In this document: piece by piece, positions 25,687 to 35,637 of the stretch | How positions within the stretch are numbered: position 1 is the stretch's first letter | Layout of the letters: each line of letters starts with the position of its first letter | Assembly (NCBI RefSeq): GCF_036010665.1 | Contig: NZ_CP108581.1 | Location: forward strand, 3,329,501 to 3,393,500 | Length of the DNA stretch: 64,000 nucleotides | Direction: 5' to 3' | DNA from: Microbispora sp. NBC_01189 | GTDB lineage: Bacteria > Actinomycetota > Actinomycetes > Streptosporangiales > Streptosporangiaceae | The notes under the pieces: generated by a model | Told to the model about the DNA's origin: nothing | Seen by the model: only the letters and a program-made list of their open reading frames with translations | Database searches by the model: none | Position numbers and translations under genes: made by a program

Positions 25687-26985
25687 ATGGTATTCACCTC
25701 TGCTCCCCCTCAACTGCGGCAAATGGCGAACAAGGTGCCCCTGGTCACCGCGACCTTCTGGGTCATCAAGATCCTTTCGACGACGGTCGGGGAGACGTTC
25801 GCGGACTACCTGACAGTCAATGTCGGGCTGGGCCCGGCAGTGACCGATGGTCTGGTGTTCGTCGTCTTGGCGGCGGCCCTGGTGCTGCAGGCCTCCACCC
25901 GCCGCCACACCCCGTGGATCTATTGGCTGTCCGTGGTGCTGGTCAGCATTTCGGGGACGCAGATCACCGACTTCCTCACCGACACCCTCGGGGTCAGTCT
26001 GTACGTCAGCACGGCGCTGTTCGCGGTCCTCCTCGCCGTGGTCTTCACCGTCTGGTACCGGCAGGAGATGACCCTGTCGATCACGGCGATCAACACGCCG
26101 CGACGGGAGGCGTTCTACTGGGGCGCCATTCTGACCACCTTCGCGCTGGGCACCGCGGCCGGCGACCTGTCCACCGAGGCGTTGAGTCTCGGGTTCCGCA
26201 ACGGTGCGCTGATCTTCGGCGGCGCCTTCCTCGTCACGCTGGTGCTGTGGCGGATCGAGGCCTGGCAGGTGGCGGCGTTCTGGGCCGCCTACATCCTGAC
26301 TCGCCCGCTGGGCGCCGCGGTCGGCGATCTGCTCACCCAGGACCACTCGCTCGGTGGTCTGGGTCTCGGCGCCACCCGGACCAGCGTGTTGTTCTTCGCC
26401 GTTATCGTCGTGCTTGTCGCGCGCGAGCAGGTGGCCACGACCAGGGCCCGCCGCGCAGGCTCGCACTCCGCGGATTCCGGGGGCAAGTCGGGCCGGGCGA
26501 GCCTGGGCCGGCCGTCGGACCTGGTATGGGCCGCCACCGGCATCGCCGCAGTCGTCGGGATCGGCAGTTGGCTGTCGGCCGGGGCCGCCGGCCAGACTCC
26601 CGGCTCAACCGTGGCGGCGGCCGGATCCGCTGACTCCGCTGGCGCGGCGGCAGGGGATTCGACGGCGGCGGGGGCCACGAAGGCACGGCATGTGGTGTCG
26701 GCCAAGCTCGGGGATCTGTCCTCCTTCGCGGTCATCATCGACGATGTCAACGCGCTGACCGCCAAGGGCGACCTCGCTGGGGCGAAAGCGCGGATCAAAG
26801 ACCTCGAGGTGGCCTGGGACGCCGCGGAGGCAGGCCTCAAGCCCCGATCCCCCCAGGATTGGCACGCCTTGGACGACGCGATCGACGGGGCGCTGACCGC
26901 GCTGCGCGCCGGCAACCCGACCCAGGCACAGTGCGTCGCGGCGCTGCAAACCCTTGAGAAGACCCTGAACCAACAGCAGGGCTGA
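25687..26985 (+). CDS. COG4705-type membrane protein with soluble C-terminal domain
   Basis: 432 residues. Eight to nine helices, with internal repetition of the [15 protein letters not shown] motif ([38 protein letters not shown]), as in the COG4705 family of uncharacterised membrane-anchored proteins. A further helix and an Ala/Gly/Ser linker lead to an 85-residue helical domain from about 345 ([21 protein letters not shown]). ATG 25687 follows GGAG; the frame is open to TTG 25624. A MecI-like operator upstream suggests BlaI control. Function unknown. Confidence 0.7.
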   Translation: MVFTSAPPQLRQMANKVPLVTATFWVIKILSTTVGETFADYLTVNVGLGPAVTDGLVFVVLAAALVLQASTRRHTPWIYWLSVVLVSISGTQITDFLTDTLGVSLYVSTALFAVLLAVVFTVWYRQEMTLSITAINTPRREAFYWGAILTTFALGTAAGDLSTEALSLGFRNGALIFGGAFLVTLVLWRIEAWQVAAFWAAYILTRPLGAAVGDLLTQDHSLGGLGLGATRTSVLFFAVIVVLVAREQVATTRARRAGSHSADSGGKSGRASLGRPSDLVWAATGIAAVVGIGSWLSAGAAGQTPGSTVAAAGSADSAGAAAGDSTAAGATKARHVVSAKLGDLSSFAVIIDDVNALTAKGDLAGAKARIKDLEVAWDAAEAGLKPRSPQDWHALDDAIDGALTALRAGNPTQAQCVAALQTLEKTLNQQQG

Positions 26986-27205
26986 ACCGCGCCCCGGCAG
27001 TCACACCGCCGCATGCGACCGGACGCCGCCGACCCTTACCGGTCGGCGGCACCGGCACCCGGGCCGCGCGTCACCCCGCGTTCCGTGAGGCCGTCAGGTG
27101 GCGAGAACCGATGCGCACAACACGAAATTCGCTCATACTCGACGTCGCCCTTGACGGTGCGGCATCCTACGATTGAGGACGGTAGTAGACGGCCGGGGGT
27201 TACGG

Positions 27206-27757
27206 ATGGTCGAATCACAACCACGGCAGCGTGGGGGAGCACCTCGGCGACAGAGGTCGGGTCGGCGCCCTCCAGGCGCCCTTGAGCAGGAAATCCTCTC
27301 CTGCCTGACTGCGGCCGGTCGGCCGCTGACTCCCGGCGAGGTTCTGGCCGAGATGGGCGGGAAGCTCGCCTATACGACCGTCATGACTACTCTTGCCCGA
27401 CTGCACAAGAGGGGGTTGGCGGAGCGGGAGCCGTATGGCCGGGCGTACGCCTACCGTCCGGCATCCGATCCCGCGGTGGCGCAGTCGATCGCCGTGGCCG
27501 CGCAAATGCGCCGGCTACTCGGAACGCATGGCGACCGGGCCGGGGTGCTGGCCCATTTCGTCGCCGATCTCGGCCCCGAGGATGAGCGGCTGCTCACCGA
27601 GCTGCTGCACGACCTGGAAGCCGGCCGCCAGGACGGCGGGAATGGGACTGCTGTGCGTACCGGCATACGAGCCTCGAATCCCCATCGGCACGTGAGCAAC
27701 CAGGCCGGGGACGACGCCGGTCCACCGGGCGACGGTCCGCCGCAGGCTGGCGAGTGA
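27206..27757 (+). CDS. BlaI/MecI-family repressor with extended C-terminus
   Basis: 183 residues, about 50 longer than the repressor at 15556. An Arg-rich N-terminus (to about 30) precedes the winged helix (LEQEILSCLTAAGRPLTPGE; AYTTVMTTLARLHKRGLA). The dimerisation part ends at about 140 and a disordered Gly/Pro tail follows. The M56 gene starts 3 bp after its stop. It is the natural candidate for the operator at 25588. Confidence 0.85.
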   Translation: MVESQPRQRGGAPRRQRSGRRPPGALEQEILSCLTAAGRPLTPGEVLAEMGGKLAYTTVMTTLARLHKRGLAEREPYGRAYAYRPASDPAVAQSIAVAAQMRRLLGTHGDRAGVLAHFVADLGPEDERLLTELLHDLEAGRQDGGNGTAVRTGIRASNPHRHVSNQAGDDAGPPGDGPPQAGE

Positions 27758-27760
27758 GCG

Positions 27761-28771
27761 GTGGCGTGGCTGGTCTGGTCACCGCTGGTGGCCAATCTCG
27801 TGCTCGGCCTTCTCGGTCCCTGGATCGCCCGAACGCTGCCGCCGCGAGTCGCCGTCCGGTTGGTGCCGATCGCGATGGTGGCCGTGGCCCTGGGCACCGC
27901 TACCGTGCTGGCCGCGTTGGGATTCCTGTCGCTTGCTCAGACGCCGCAGGTAGCGCTGCTCGGGGATTGGTCCGCAGGCCGGCTCGGTGACGAGCAGCCG
28001 TGGCCGGTGGCGGCCGAGGCGATAGCCGGGGCATGCGCCGCAATCCTGCTTGCTGCCGGTCTGATCACGACCGTACGTGTCGTTCGCGACCTGGCCAGAG
28101 CTGCGGGAGCGGCTCGGCGACTGGCGGGCGGCACCGACGGGGTCGTGATCATCCCCGACACCGTGCCGGACGCCTACGCTCTACCGGCTCTACCCGGAAC
28201 TCCGGGACGTGTTGTCGTGACGACGGCCATGCTGCGCGCTCTGGACGGTGATGAACGCCGCGTCGTGTTCGCCCATGAGGCGGCTCATGTGTCCCACCGG
28301 CACCACATGTATATTCAGCTTGCGCGACTCGCCTCCGCGAGCAATCCCCTGCTGCGCCCCACTGCCCACGCCGTGCGGTTCGCGGTCGAGCGTGCCGCGG
28401 ACGAGGCCGCGGCCGGTCAGGTCGGCAGCCGTCAGCTGACTGCCCGCGCGTTGGCTCGAGCGGCTCTCGCCAAGGCCGCCGCACTGCGAGCGGCAGCCGA
28501 TGTCGACGGCCCCGACCACGGGTCCACCGGCATGGCGCACGTCGTCCTGCCGGTCACCGACGGGCAGGTCGCCCTGCGCGCGGCTGCCCTGCTGGCCCCG
28601 GCGCCGCGACCGCACCGCGCCGTCGCCGTCGGACTGCTCCTGCTGACCGTTGTCACGCTTGTCGGTGCCTCGGCAGCAGTGGATCAGCTGGACGATCGAC
28701 TCGACCAGGCCGGGATGCCCTCACCCCGACCACAGCTGGCGGCGCCAGTTCCGCACGTCCCGCACCTGTAG
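27761..28771 (+). CDS. M56-family membrane metalloprotease
   Basis: 336 residues. Helices at about 1-25, 30-55 and 85-107 precede a protease domain with HEAAH (HEXXH) and the distal ERAADEAA ligand helix; one more helix lies near 290. It is closely similar in plan to the M56 protein at 15955 (shared PDAYALP and ASNPLLRP stretches). It starts with GTG 27761, tightly coupled to blaI, and presumably senses an envelope signal and cleaves that repressor. Confidence 0.85.
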   Translation: MAWLVWSPLVANLVLGLLGPWIARTLPPRVAVRLVPIAMVAVALGTATVLAALGFLSLAQTPQVALLGDWSAGRLGDEQPWPVAAEAIAGACAAILLAAGLITTVRVVRDLARAAGAARRLAGGTDGVVIIPDTVPDAYALPALPGTPGRVVVTTAMLRALDGDERRVVFAHEAAHVSHRHHMYIQLARLASASNPLLRPTAHAVRFAVERAADEAAAGQVGSRQLTARALARAALAKAAALRAAADVDGPDHGSTGMAHVVLPVTDGQVALRAAALLAPAPRPHRAVAVGLLLLTVVTLVGASAAVDQLDDRLDQAGMPSPRPQLAAPVPHVPHL

Positions 28772-28849
28772 TCGAGCGGCCGGCCGGAGCAGGCCCGGAA
28801 GCGGCGCAAATGAGTCCGTGCCGCGTGGAGGAACGCGGCCGCTGCTCCC

Positions 28850-29563
28850 TTACGCCTCGAGCGTGAACCCGGCCCCATCAACCGTACGAATCAATGGAGA
28901 ACGATCGGCTTTGATCTTCCTGCGGAGGTAGTTGATGTAGAGCTCGACCACGTGAGCCTGCTCGCCGAAGTCATAGGACCAGACGTGGTCGAGGATTTGC
29001 GCCGCGCTCAACACGCGGCCCGTGTTGTGCATGAGGAAGCGCAGCAGCTCGAACTCCATCGGATCCAGTTCGATCAGTTCGCCGCCGCACCTGACCTCCC
29101 TGAGGCCTTCATCCATCACCAGGCCGCCGACCTTGAGAACCGGCTTCTCCGCGGTCACGGTCATGCCCCCACCACGCAGTAGCCGACGCAGTCGGACGAG
29201 TACTTCCTCGATGCTGAAGGGCTTTGTCATGTAGCCATCCGCACCAGCCGCCATCGCTGTCATCCGATCCTCCGCCGCGTCCATGGCGGTCAGAAACAGC
29301 ACAAGCACTCGCGGGGATTCGGCGCGCAACCGCCGTAGCACCTCGATACCGCTTATGTCGGGCAGCATGATGTCGAGCAGCACCGCGTCGGGTTGGAACT
29401 CCCGGGCGGTGCTCAGCGCCTCTTGACCATCGCCGGCGTCTACGACGTCCCAGCCCTCGTCGCGCAGGACCGTGGTGAGCACACCAAGGAGGTCCGGTTC
29501 ATCATCAACGACCAGGACACGGACTGGCTTTCCATCTGGACGACACAGGCGGGGTCTAGTCAT
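28850..29563 (-). CDS. OmpR/PhoB-family response regulator, orphan
   Basis: 237 residues. Receiver: VLVVDDEPDLLG, phosphoacceptor Asp in VLLDIMLPDISG, Lys in MTKPFS. Winged helix at the C-terminus ends LIRTVDGAGFTLEA, in the TrcR/MprA-like group. ATG 29563 is chosen because the receiver begins soon after; no good ribosome site is seen. No histidine kinase is adjacent, so the partner is elsewhere or lost. Confidence 0.85.
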   Translation of the reverse strand: MTRPRLCRPDGKPVRVLVVDDEPDLLGVLTTVLRDEGWDVVDAGDGQEALSTAREFQPDAVLLDIMLPDISGIEVLRRLRAESPRVLVLFLTAMDAAEDRMTAMAAGADGYMTKPFSIEEVLVRLRRLLRGGGMTVTAEKPVLKVGGLVMDEGLREVRCGGELIELDPMEFELLRFLMHNTGRVLSAAQILDHVWSYDFGEQAHVVELYINYLRRKIKADRSPLIRTVDGAGFTLEA

Positions 29564-29935
29564 GGCGCTGCCAGTGTCCTGCAACCGCCTATGAGACACG
29601 TCTGAAGGCCTTCTGTGAATCCTATGAAATCTCGACAAGTACCCGGCCGAGTCCAGGACGTGGCGACCAGGAGCACCGGGGACGGAATGCCGATCTGCCC
29701 GGACGCCCCCTCGGCCGCGGCCGCCAGTGGAAGGCAGAGCAGGAAGATCTCGATCTCCGCCGGGATCGCGCTCATACCGCTCTTTCGGACCCTCGGGAAC
29801 AGTCACCTGGCGGTCACACGGACCGGCCCGGTGAACGGTGCAGTGAACGGCTCTGTCGCTGCCGTGCCGGGTGGTGACCGCCGAGCACTCGTTCCCCGCC
29901 GGGATGCTCCGACACATCCGGCGAGGAGCTCCCGT
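29564..29935. other. 372 bp without a supported gene
   Basis: Upstream of the orphan response regulator and downstream of the MFS gene. Frames on either strand look like noise. It should hold the regulator's promoter, which I cannot place. Confidence 0.35.
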
Positions 29936-31216
29936 TCACGCGGTCGCGTCGTGGTCCGGAGGCTGGTGCCGACCGTTCGCCCTGGCCACCCACCACAGCG
30001 TCATCAGTGCGAGCGCCTGGATCGCGACGACGGTGGGTGCCAGCGCGGAGGGTGTATGCCCGTACAGGGCGCCCAGCAGGGCTCCACCGGCCAGCCAGGC
30101 CAGTCCGTAGCTTGCGGCGAAGATCCCGTAGGCGGTGGCCCGCCGTGCCGGCGCTACGAGGTCGGCGACCTCGGCGCGCATGGTGGACTCCTGCACGCCC
30201 ATGGCCGCCCCCCACAGCGCGGCACCGGTCAGGACCGCGGGCAGCGTCGCGGTGAAGGCCAGTGCCGTCCCCGCCGCGGCCAGGACGGGCAAGGCGGCGA
30301 GGACGCGCAGGCCGTACCGGTCGAACAGTCGGCCGACGGCCAGCGCGGCCACCGCGTCGGTCGCCATCGCGAGCGCGTACACCAGCGGCACCGCGGCAGG
30401 CTCCAGCAGCCCGCGGTCGACGAGGTGGAAACCGATCAGTCCGAACGTGCCGAACCCCGCCATGGTCACCGCGGAGAACGCCGCGTACCGCCAGAAGGCG
30501 GCGGGAAGGTCTCGAAGGCCGCTCTTCATCCCTGTGGACGGGCTCGCGGAGGGATCGGCGTCGGCGGCTGGTGTGGCCGCGGGCTCGTACACGCGGGGGT
30601 CGGGCACCCGGCGAGCCAGCCAGGCGAGCACGGCCAGAACGGCGATCCCGGGGATGGCCAGGACCGCGAAGGCCGCGCCGTAACCGTGCCAGGCGATCAT
30701 GGCCGCGACCAGCAGCGGACCGGCGAAGGCGCCCGTCTGGTCCATCGCCTCGTGGACGGCGAAGGCGGTGCCCCGGCCCATCGAGGTGCCGGCGTTTGAC
30801 AACAGCGTGTCCTTGGCGGGGCTGCGGGTGGCCTTGCCGACCCGTTCGGCGATCACCAGGAGGCACGCTCCCGCGAGCCCGACCGGCAGGGCCAGCGCGG
30901 GCACGGCGATCACTGTCAGCGCGTAGCCGCCGATCGTCCAGCCCCAGTAGCGGCCCGTACGGTCCGCCGCCGGGCCGGTGATCAGGCGCAGCAGCAGGCC
31001 GGCCGCCTCGCCGGCGCCGGTCACCAGCCCGACCAGGACGGCGCCGGCGCCGAGTGATCCCAGGAACGGCCCGGTGATCGAACGCGCCCCCTCGTAGACG
31101 ACATCCGCCAGCATGCTCACGACGCCGAACGCCACCACGAACCGCCACGGCGACATGACGGGCCGGCCTGTCGCGGAGGACGCCGAGGTGGGGCGCGGAG
31201 CGCTGCTGCGAGACAT
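29936..31216 (-). CDS. Major facilitator superfamily transporter
   Basis: 426 residues, twelve helices with a long polar loop between helices 6 and 7 (about 215-240). Loop 2-3 has TGPAADRTGRYWGW, the MFS motif A position, and loop 8-9 has AVGRLFDRYGLRVLA. It is unrelated in detail to the transporter at 18897. The N-terminus (Ser/Ala/Pro-rich, about 20 residues) may be shorter if ATG 31156 is used. Substrate not evident. Confidence 0.78.
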   Translation of the reverse strand: MSRSSAPRPTSASSATGRPVMSPWRFVVAFGVVSMLADVVYEGARSITGPFLGSLGAGAVLVGLVTGAGEAAGLLLRLITGPAADRTGRYWGWTIGGYALTVIAVPALALPVGLAGACLLVIAERVGKATRSPAKDTLLSNAGTSMGRGTAFAVHEAMDQTGAFAGPLLVAAMIAWHGYGAAFAVLAIPGIAVLAVLAWLARRVPDPRVYEPAATPAADADPSASPSTGMKSGLRDLPAAFWRYAAFSAVTMAGFGTFGLIGFHLVDRGLLEPAAVPLVYALAMATDAVAALAVGRLFDRYGLRVLAALPVLAAAGTALAFTATLPAVLTGAALWGAAMGVQESTMRAEVADLVAPARRATAYGIFAASYGLAWLAGGALLGALYGHTPSALAPTVVAIQALALMTLWWVARANGRHQPPDHDATA

Positions 31217-31223
31217 GGTCCTC

Positions 31224-31337
31224 CTACCGGCGCGCGAATATCACCAGGTAGGGACTGTTGGCGGCGTAATACTGCGGTTCGTGTACGGCGAGCCCACCGC
31301 CGTGTCCCGTCACCGTGATCGGGACGGGCCGCCCACT
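31224..31337 (-). pseudogene. Unidentified C-terminal fragment
   Basis: A minus-strand frame ending at 31224 reads PVPITVTGHGGGLAVHEPQY followed by SPYLVIFARR. It looks like a genuine protein end but no start or family is found. Confidence 0.2.
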
Positions 31338-31375
31338 GTAATGCCGGCCGGTCGACCCCGCAAGGCGGCCGGCTG

Positions 31376-31702
31376 TCACGCGATGTCCAGGGGCAACCCG
31401 ACAGCGGCGACGCACGCACCCCCGATGGCCAGGGCGCAGCTCCAGCGTGCTGGGGCACCGCCCACGGCGGCTCCGATGCCGGCTCCTGGGGCTCCGAGGA
31501 TCGCGACGCTGATGGCGAGCGGAACCCATGACGGACCGGGAAGCACCACGCCGACGGCCACCGGCAGCAGAGCACCGAGAAAGCTCGCGGCACCCGCGAC
31601 GGTGATGGACGACAGTGCCTCACGGATGACCGCCTGCCCCAGGCGAGTGGTGGCCAGCCGTCCCCGTGAGGTGAGATTGAGCTGCTTGGCCGCTCCGGCC
31701 AT
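31376..31702 (-). CDS. VIT/CCC1-like membrane protein, C-terminal part only
   Basis: 108 residues with three hydrophobic segments: ALSSITVAGAASFLGALLP, VPLAISVAILGAPGAGIGAA and CALAIGGACVAAVGLP. The order and the Arg/Glu before the first helix resemble the last three helices of VIT1/CCC1 iron/manganese transporters, normally about 230 residues. The N-terminal metal-binding helices are missing, so this is likely a truncated gene. It could be an unrelated small membrane protein. Confidence 0.4.
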   Translation of the reverse strand: MAGAAKQLNLTSRGRLATTRLGQAVIREALSSITVAGAASFLGALLPVAVGVVLPGPSWVPLAISVAILGAPGAGIGAAVGGAPARWSCALAIGGACVAAVGLPLDIA

Positions 31703-32175
31703 TGCCGGTTGTAGAGGTCTTCACGGTCTGTAGCAGGGCGGCAGATTCCGCCATGGGGTGCCCGTCCGCGTCATCGTCAATGACTGGTCGTGATCACTAT
31801 TGTATCGCCGCTGGTGGGCGACTTGTAGAAAGGCCTCTCGCTGGCCCGACTCGATGGGCGACGCCATGCTCGAAGGTGAGGTAGAGGCCATACCGCTAAT
31901 GTGCCGTGAGTGCGAGTTATTCAGCAGGGCACTTCCTGCAATGCTTCCAGGAGGAGCACGAGGATTCGTACGCGTTTGGGCGCGAGCTGGATGGACGTCC
32001 CGCCACTGCATGGACGTGGCATGACCTCGAGTGATCACTTGCCTTGAGTTGTGACACTCCCGCGCGCGCCACGGTAAGCGTCGCGCGGTGCCCCGCGTCC
32101 AGACGGAGCGGTCATTTCCGTGAGTTCTTTCTATCCTGGCGGCCCTGGTCACGATGGGTGCGGAGAGCAGTGACG
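31703..32175. other. About 470 bp of scrap with a possible IS5-type fragment
   Basis: On the minus strand near 31735-31790 the frame RTGTPWRNLPPCYRP resembles the RTGxPWRDLPxRYGPW motif near the N-terminus of IS5-type transposases. No other supported content. Confidence 0.3.
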
Positions 32176-32535
32176 AGTAAGAGAAGGCTTCCCGCGGACA
32201 TTCCCACCCTACGCATCTCCGACGAGCGTCTGTACTACAGCGGGAAACACAAGCAACACGGGATGAACGTCCAACTGCTGGCCGATCGCGTGGGCCGACT
32301 GGTGTCGGCCGTTTCTGCGTTGCCGGGCACCGTTCATGACGCGACCGCCGCTCGGGCCGTCGCCCTGATCGACGCCTTGGTCGGCGCCGACGCGACGACC
32401 TTCGCGGGCAAGGACTGTCAGGGCGCGGGCTGCACGATCCGGACGCCGTTCAGGCGACGGCGCCATCGTCTGCGGCTGTCGCGCGGGGAAACCAGGTGCA
32501 TGGGCGGCATACGCGGTAGCCGCTCATTGCTTTGA
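32176..32535 (+). mobile_element. IS5-family (DDE_Tnp_4) transposase remnant
   Basis: The plus-strand frame YYSGKHKQHGMNVQLLADRV, then LPGTVHDATAAR and DALVGADATTFAGKDCQGAG, is the catalytic core of actinobacterial IS5/IS1647-like transposases. FADKGYQGA has become FAGKDCQGA, removing a catalytic-region Asp. Both ends are missing and the frame decays after RTPFRRRRHR. It lies immediately left of the tRNA-associated repeat. Confidence 0.65.
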
Positions 32536-32656
32536 ACCACCAGAGACGGCAGACCGGCACCGATTCAGCGATCAAGGTGCCCAGGAGAACTCGTTTGAAC
32601 CCGTCAGTGCCCCCTGGCGGCGTTCAGACCGACGGTCAAATGACGGTCAAACGATC

Positions 32657-32692
32657 AAGGGCCTGATCGCTGTCTCCAGCGATCAGGCCCTT
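32657..32692. terminator. Duplicated tRNA terminator hairpin (left copy)
   Basis: Arms of 14 bp (AAGGGCCTGATCGC and its complement) around an 8-nt loop; the same as 46449-46484. Its original partner is the tRNA-Pro gene. Confidence 0.6.
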
Positions 32693-32706
32693 GACCTGCA
32701 ACTACC

Positions 32707-32751
32707 TGGTCGGGGTGGCGGGATTTGAACCCACGGCCTCTTCGTCCCGAA
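32707..32751 (-). other. 3' fragment of tRNA-Pro(CGG)
   Basis: Forty-five bases identical to the 3' part of the intact tRNA at 46499-46575, from the anticodon loop to the encoded CCA. The 5' half is absent and different sequence follows at 32752. A classic partial tRNA left at one end of an integrated element. Confidence 0.8.
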
Positions 32752-32853
32752 GCAATCAAGATCAGAATGGCACCTAGGCTTACGGTGCTGGTGACCTGCT
32801 GTTTCGATCCACGTGATCCACCGGTGTCCGGGGGTTGTTCGCGGCTGTCGGGG

Positions 32854-35637
32854 TCACCGGTCGCGCAGTGCCGCGGCCAGCTCGCGGCGCGAGCTGATGC
32901 CCAGCTTGGTGAAGACCTTGCGCAGGTGCCACTCGACGGTACGTGGGCTGAGGAACAGCACGGCGCCGATCTCGGGATTGGTGTGCCCCGCCGCGGCCAG
33001 GCGCGCGCTCTGCGCTTCCTGCGAGGTGAGGTCGTCGCATACGCCGAGGGTCCGCTTGCGGACGGTCTCGCCGGCGGCAACCAGCTCCCGGCCAGCCCGT
33101 TCGGCGAAGCCCTCCGCCCCCATCGTGGTGAACGCCTCGTGGGCAGCGCGGAGCTGGATCCGGGCGTCGTTGCGCCGGTTCTCCCGTCGCAGCCATTCGC
33201 CGTAGAGCAGGCGCGCCCGGGCCAGTTGCAGCCCGATCCGGCTGGCGGCGAGCCGCTCGATCGCCTTGCGGTACTGCTCCTCGGCCTTCTCGGAAGGTCC
33301 GGCGAGCGCGTCCGCGAGGGCCTGGGCGCCGAAAGCCCAGTCCGTCCCGGCGGCGCCGGTCCGCTCCGCCAGACGCTCGCGTGCCTCCGCCGCCACGGCG
33401 CGCTCCCCGACGCGCGCGGCTGCCTCGACCAGCTCGCCGAGCGTCGAGTTGAACATGGCAAGGTCCTCGTACTCGGCCGCCTGCCGAGCGGCCTCCAGTG
33501 CGGCCGGATAGTGGCCGAGCCCGTTGGACAGTACCGCCTTGGCGTAGCCGGCCAGGCCGAGCAGCCAGCCCTCGCCGCGCGCGTCGGCATCCTTGACAGT
33601 GGCCTCGATCAGCTCCAGTGCCGGGAGCTGCCGGCCGCGGTGGGCGGCCAGCGCGAGCGAGGCGGACGGATGTGCGGCCAAGCCGGTGGCCTGTCCGAGG
33701 GCGTCCGCTTCGTCGAGCAGATCCGAGGCGTCGGCGAACCGGCCCGCGAACAGCAGTGCGCCGGCGCGGGACTCCAGCGCCGTGGGCAAGAGCGGAAGCG
33801 CGCCGGTGGTGCGGGCGAAGCCGACCGCTTGCTCGGTGAGCCGGTGCCAGGCCGCGTCGTCCCACACCTCGTGTGCGACCGGCCCGGCCAGCCACAGAAG
33901 GGGCAGATCCTCATTCGCGGTGAGCGCGTCCAGGGCCCGGCGGAGAAGCGGAATGGCAAGCGCGTAGCCGTCCAGGACCCACGCCGTAAGGCCGGCCAGG
34001 AACAGACCGGCCACGTCCTCGTTGGCGGGCATGCCGCGGGCGGCCTCGGCGGCCCGGCGGAGGTTGTCGCTGCCGAGTCGGCCAGCGTGCACAGCAGCAC
34101 CGAGCGCCGAGAGGTAGGTCTCCTGCGCCGCGGGGAGATCCAGCGCCTCGAGCCGGCGGGCGGCTGCGAGCAGCGCCGGGCCGGCCGCCCGTCCGGGGTT
34201 GAGCGCGAAGGCAACCTGCGCCCGCAAACGCTCCACCCCGGCGCGCTGCAACGGGTCGAGCGGACCCAGCTCGGCAGCGGCCAGCAGGTCCGGCACCTGG
34301 GCGGGGGCGCCCGCGGCGAATCGGGCACGCGCGGCGGCCAGGGCACGCGCGGCGCGCGGCTTCGGGTCCGGGGTGAGCTCGGCAGCGCGTTCGAGGAAGG
34401 ATGCGGCCGCGGATCGGCCGCCACGGGCCAGCAGTCGGCCGGCCGACCGCTGCAGTTCGCTGGCGACCTCCTCGTCCGGTCCCACCGTGGCGTGCGCCCG
34501 ATGCCAAGCACGGCGGTCGGGGTCCTCCTCAGCATCGGTCACCTCGGCGAGCGCACGGTGCACCTCGCGCAGCTCGGCGGCCTCGCTCGAGCGCCAGCTG
34601 GCCGAGCGCACCAGCGGGTGCCGGAACCGGACCCGGGTGCCCAGTTCGACCAGTCCCGCGGCTTCCGCGGGCGCGGCGGCGTCGGGCCCGATGCCCAGCC
34701 GCTTGAGCGCGCGCCACAGCAGCGGCACGTCACCGATCGGCTCGACAGCGGCGGTGAGCAGCAGCCGGCGGGTATCCGCCGGCAGCGCGGCGATACGCCG
34801 CTGAAAGCCCTCCTCCACCCGGCTCACCAGCGGCGCTGTGCCCTGCGTGCCGAACCCGAACGCCAGCTCCGCCGGCGTAAGGCCGCGCGGCAGCTCAAGC
34901 AGGGCGAGCGGGTTGCCGCGCGTCTCGGCGACGATCCGGTCGCGTACGCGGGCGTCGACCGGATCAGGCAGCACGGAGTCCAGCAGCGCCCGCGCGTCCG
35001 CGTCGGACAGCCCGTCGACGCGTAACTCCGGCAGGCCGTCGAGAATCCGCTCGTCCCCCGGGCTACGTGAGGCGAAGACCAGCGCGACCGATTCGGCATT
35101 CAGCCGACGGGCGACGAAGGTGAGAATCACCTCGGACATCCGGTCCAGCCACTGCACGTCGTCCACAACGCAGACCAGCGGCTGTTCCAACGCGACCTCG
35201 GCGAACAGTCCGAGCACGGCGAGCCCGATGAGCAGCACCTCCGGCGGGTCGCCGAGGCTCAGCCCGAAGGCGGTGGCGAGCGCGGCACGTTGCGGCTCCG
35301 GCAGCCGGTCGAGGTGGCCCAGCAGCGGCGCGCAGAGTTGCTGCAGCGCGGAGTACGCGATCTCGGACTCCGGCTCCACCCCGGCCGCCCGGGTTACCCG
35401 GCTGGCTGGGGCGTGCTCGGTCAAGTAATCTAGCAGTGCGGTTTTGCCGGCGCCCGCCTCGCCCCGCAACACCAGCACTCGGCTGTGCCCGGCGCGGACG
35501 TCCCGCAGCAAGCGGTCGAGCGTGTCGCGCTCGCGCCGTCGGCCGCGCAGCGCCGGACCCGCGGTGTCCAAGTTCATCGTCCCCAGTGCCAACCGGCTCT
35601 CGCGCAGCCCGGACCGCCCGAGCAGGTGGTGGTTCAT
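32854..35637 (-). CDS. LuxR-family AAA-ATPase regulator with aldo/keto-reductase-like N-terminus
   Basis: 927 residues from ATG 35637, the size of large LuxR (LAL/MalT-like) activators. Walker A GEAGAGKT at about 60 and LVCVVDDVQWLD (Walker B) form the STAND ATPase; helical TPR-like repeats fill 380-830; the C-terminal LuxR HTH carries SPRTVEWHLRKVFTKLGISS. GGAGGA seven bases before ATG 35637 is the best ribosome site, but the first 20 codons (HHLLGRSGLRESRLALGTMN) are the N-terminus of an aldo/keto reductase. ATG 35577 would give a normal LuxR start. It diverges from gntR. Confidence 0.88.
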   Translation of the reverse strand: MNHHLLGRSGLRESRLALGTMNLDTAGPALRGRRRERDTLDRLLRDVRAGHSRVLVLRGEAGAGKTALLDYLTEHAPASRVTRAAGVEPESEIAYSALQQLCAPLLGHLDRLPEPQRAALATAFGLSLGDPPEVLLIGLAVLGLFAEVALEQPLVCVVDDVQWLDRMSEVILTFVARRLNAESVALVFASRSPGDERILDGLPELRVDGLSDADARALLDSVLPDPVDARVRDRIVAETRGNPLALLELPRGLTPAELAFGFGTQGTAPLVSRVEEGFQRRIAALPADTRRLLLTAAVEPIGDVPLLWRALKRLGIGPDAAAPAEAAGLVELGTRVRFRHPLVRSASWRSSEAAELREVHRALAEVTDAEEDPDRRAWHRAHATVGPDEEVASELQRSAGRLLARGGRSAAASFLERAAELTPDPKPRAARALAAARARFAAGAPAQVPDLLAAAELGPLDPLQRAGVERLRAQVAFALNPGRAAGPALLAAARRLEALDLPAAQETYLSALGAAVHAGRLGSDNLRRAAEAARGMPANEDVAGLFLAGLTAWVLDGYALAIPLLRRALDALTANEDLPLLWLAGPVAHEVWDDAAWHRLTEQAVGFARTTGALPLLPTALESRAGALLFAGRFADASDLLDEADALGQATGLAAHPSASLALAAHRGRQLPALELIEATVKDADARGEGWLLGLAGYAKAVLSNGLGHYPAALEAARQAAEYEDLAMFNSTLGELVEAAARVGERAVAAEARERLAERTGAAGTDWAFGAQALADALAGPSEKAEEQYRKAIERLAASRIGLQLARARLLYGEWLRRENRRNDARIQLRAAHEAFTTMGAEGFAERAGRELVAAGETVRKRTLGVCDDLTSQEAQSARLAAAGHTNPEIGAVLFLSPRTVEWHLRKVFTKLGISSRRELAAALRDR

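Larger units (their letters stand above)
32570..32751. repeat. Left copy of 182-bp direct repeat (putative attachment site)
   Basis: Identical to 46362-46543 except one base (CAG for CGG within GTCAGTGCC, about 32602). It carries the terminator hairpin and the 3' part of tRNA-Pro, and ends exactly at the anticodon loop (TCCCGAA). With the right copy it brackets 13.8 kb and marks an integration or a duplication event. Confidence 0.85.
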
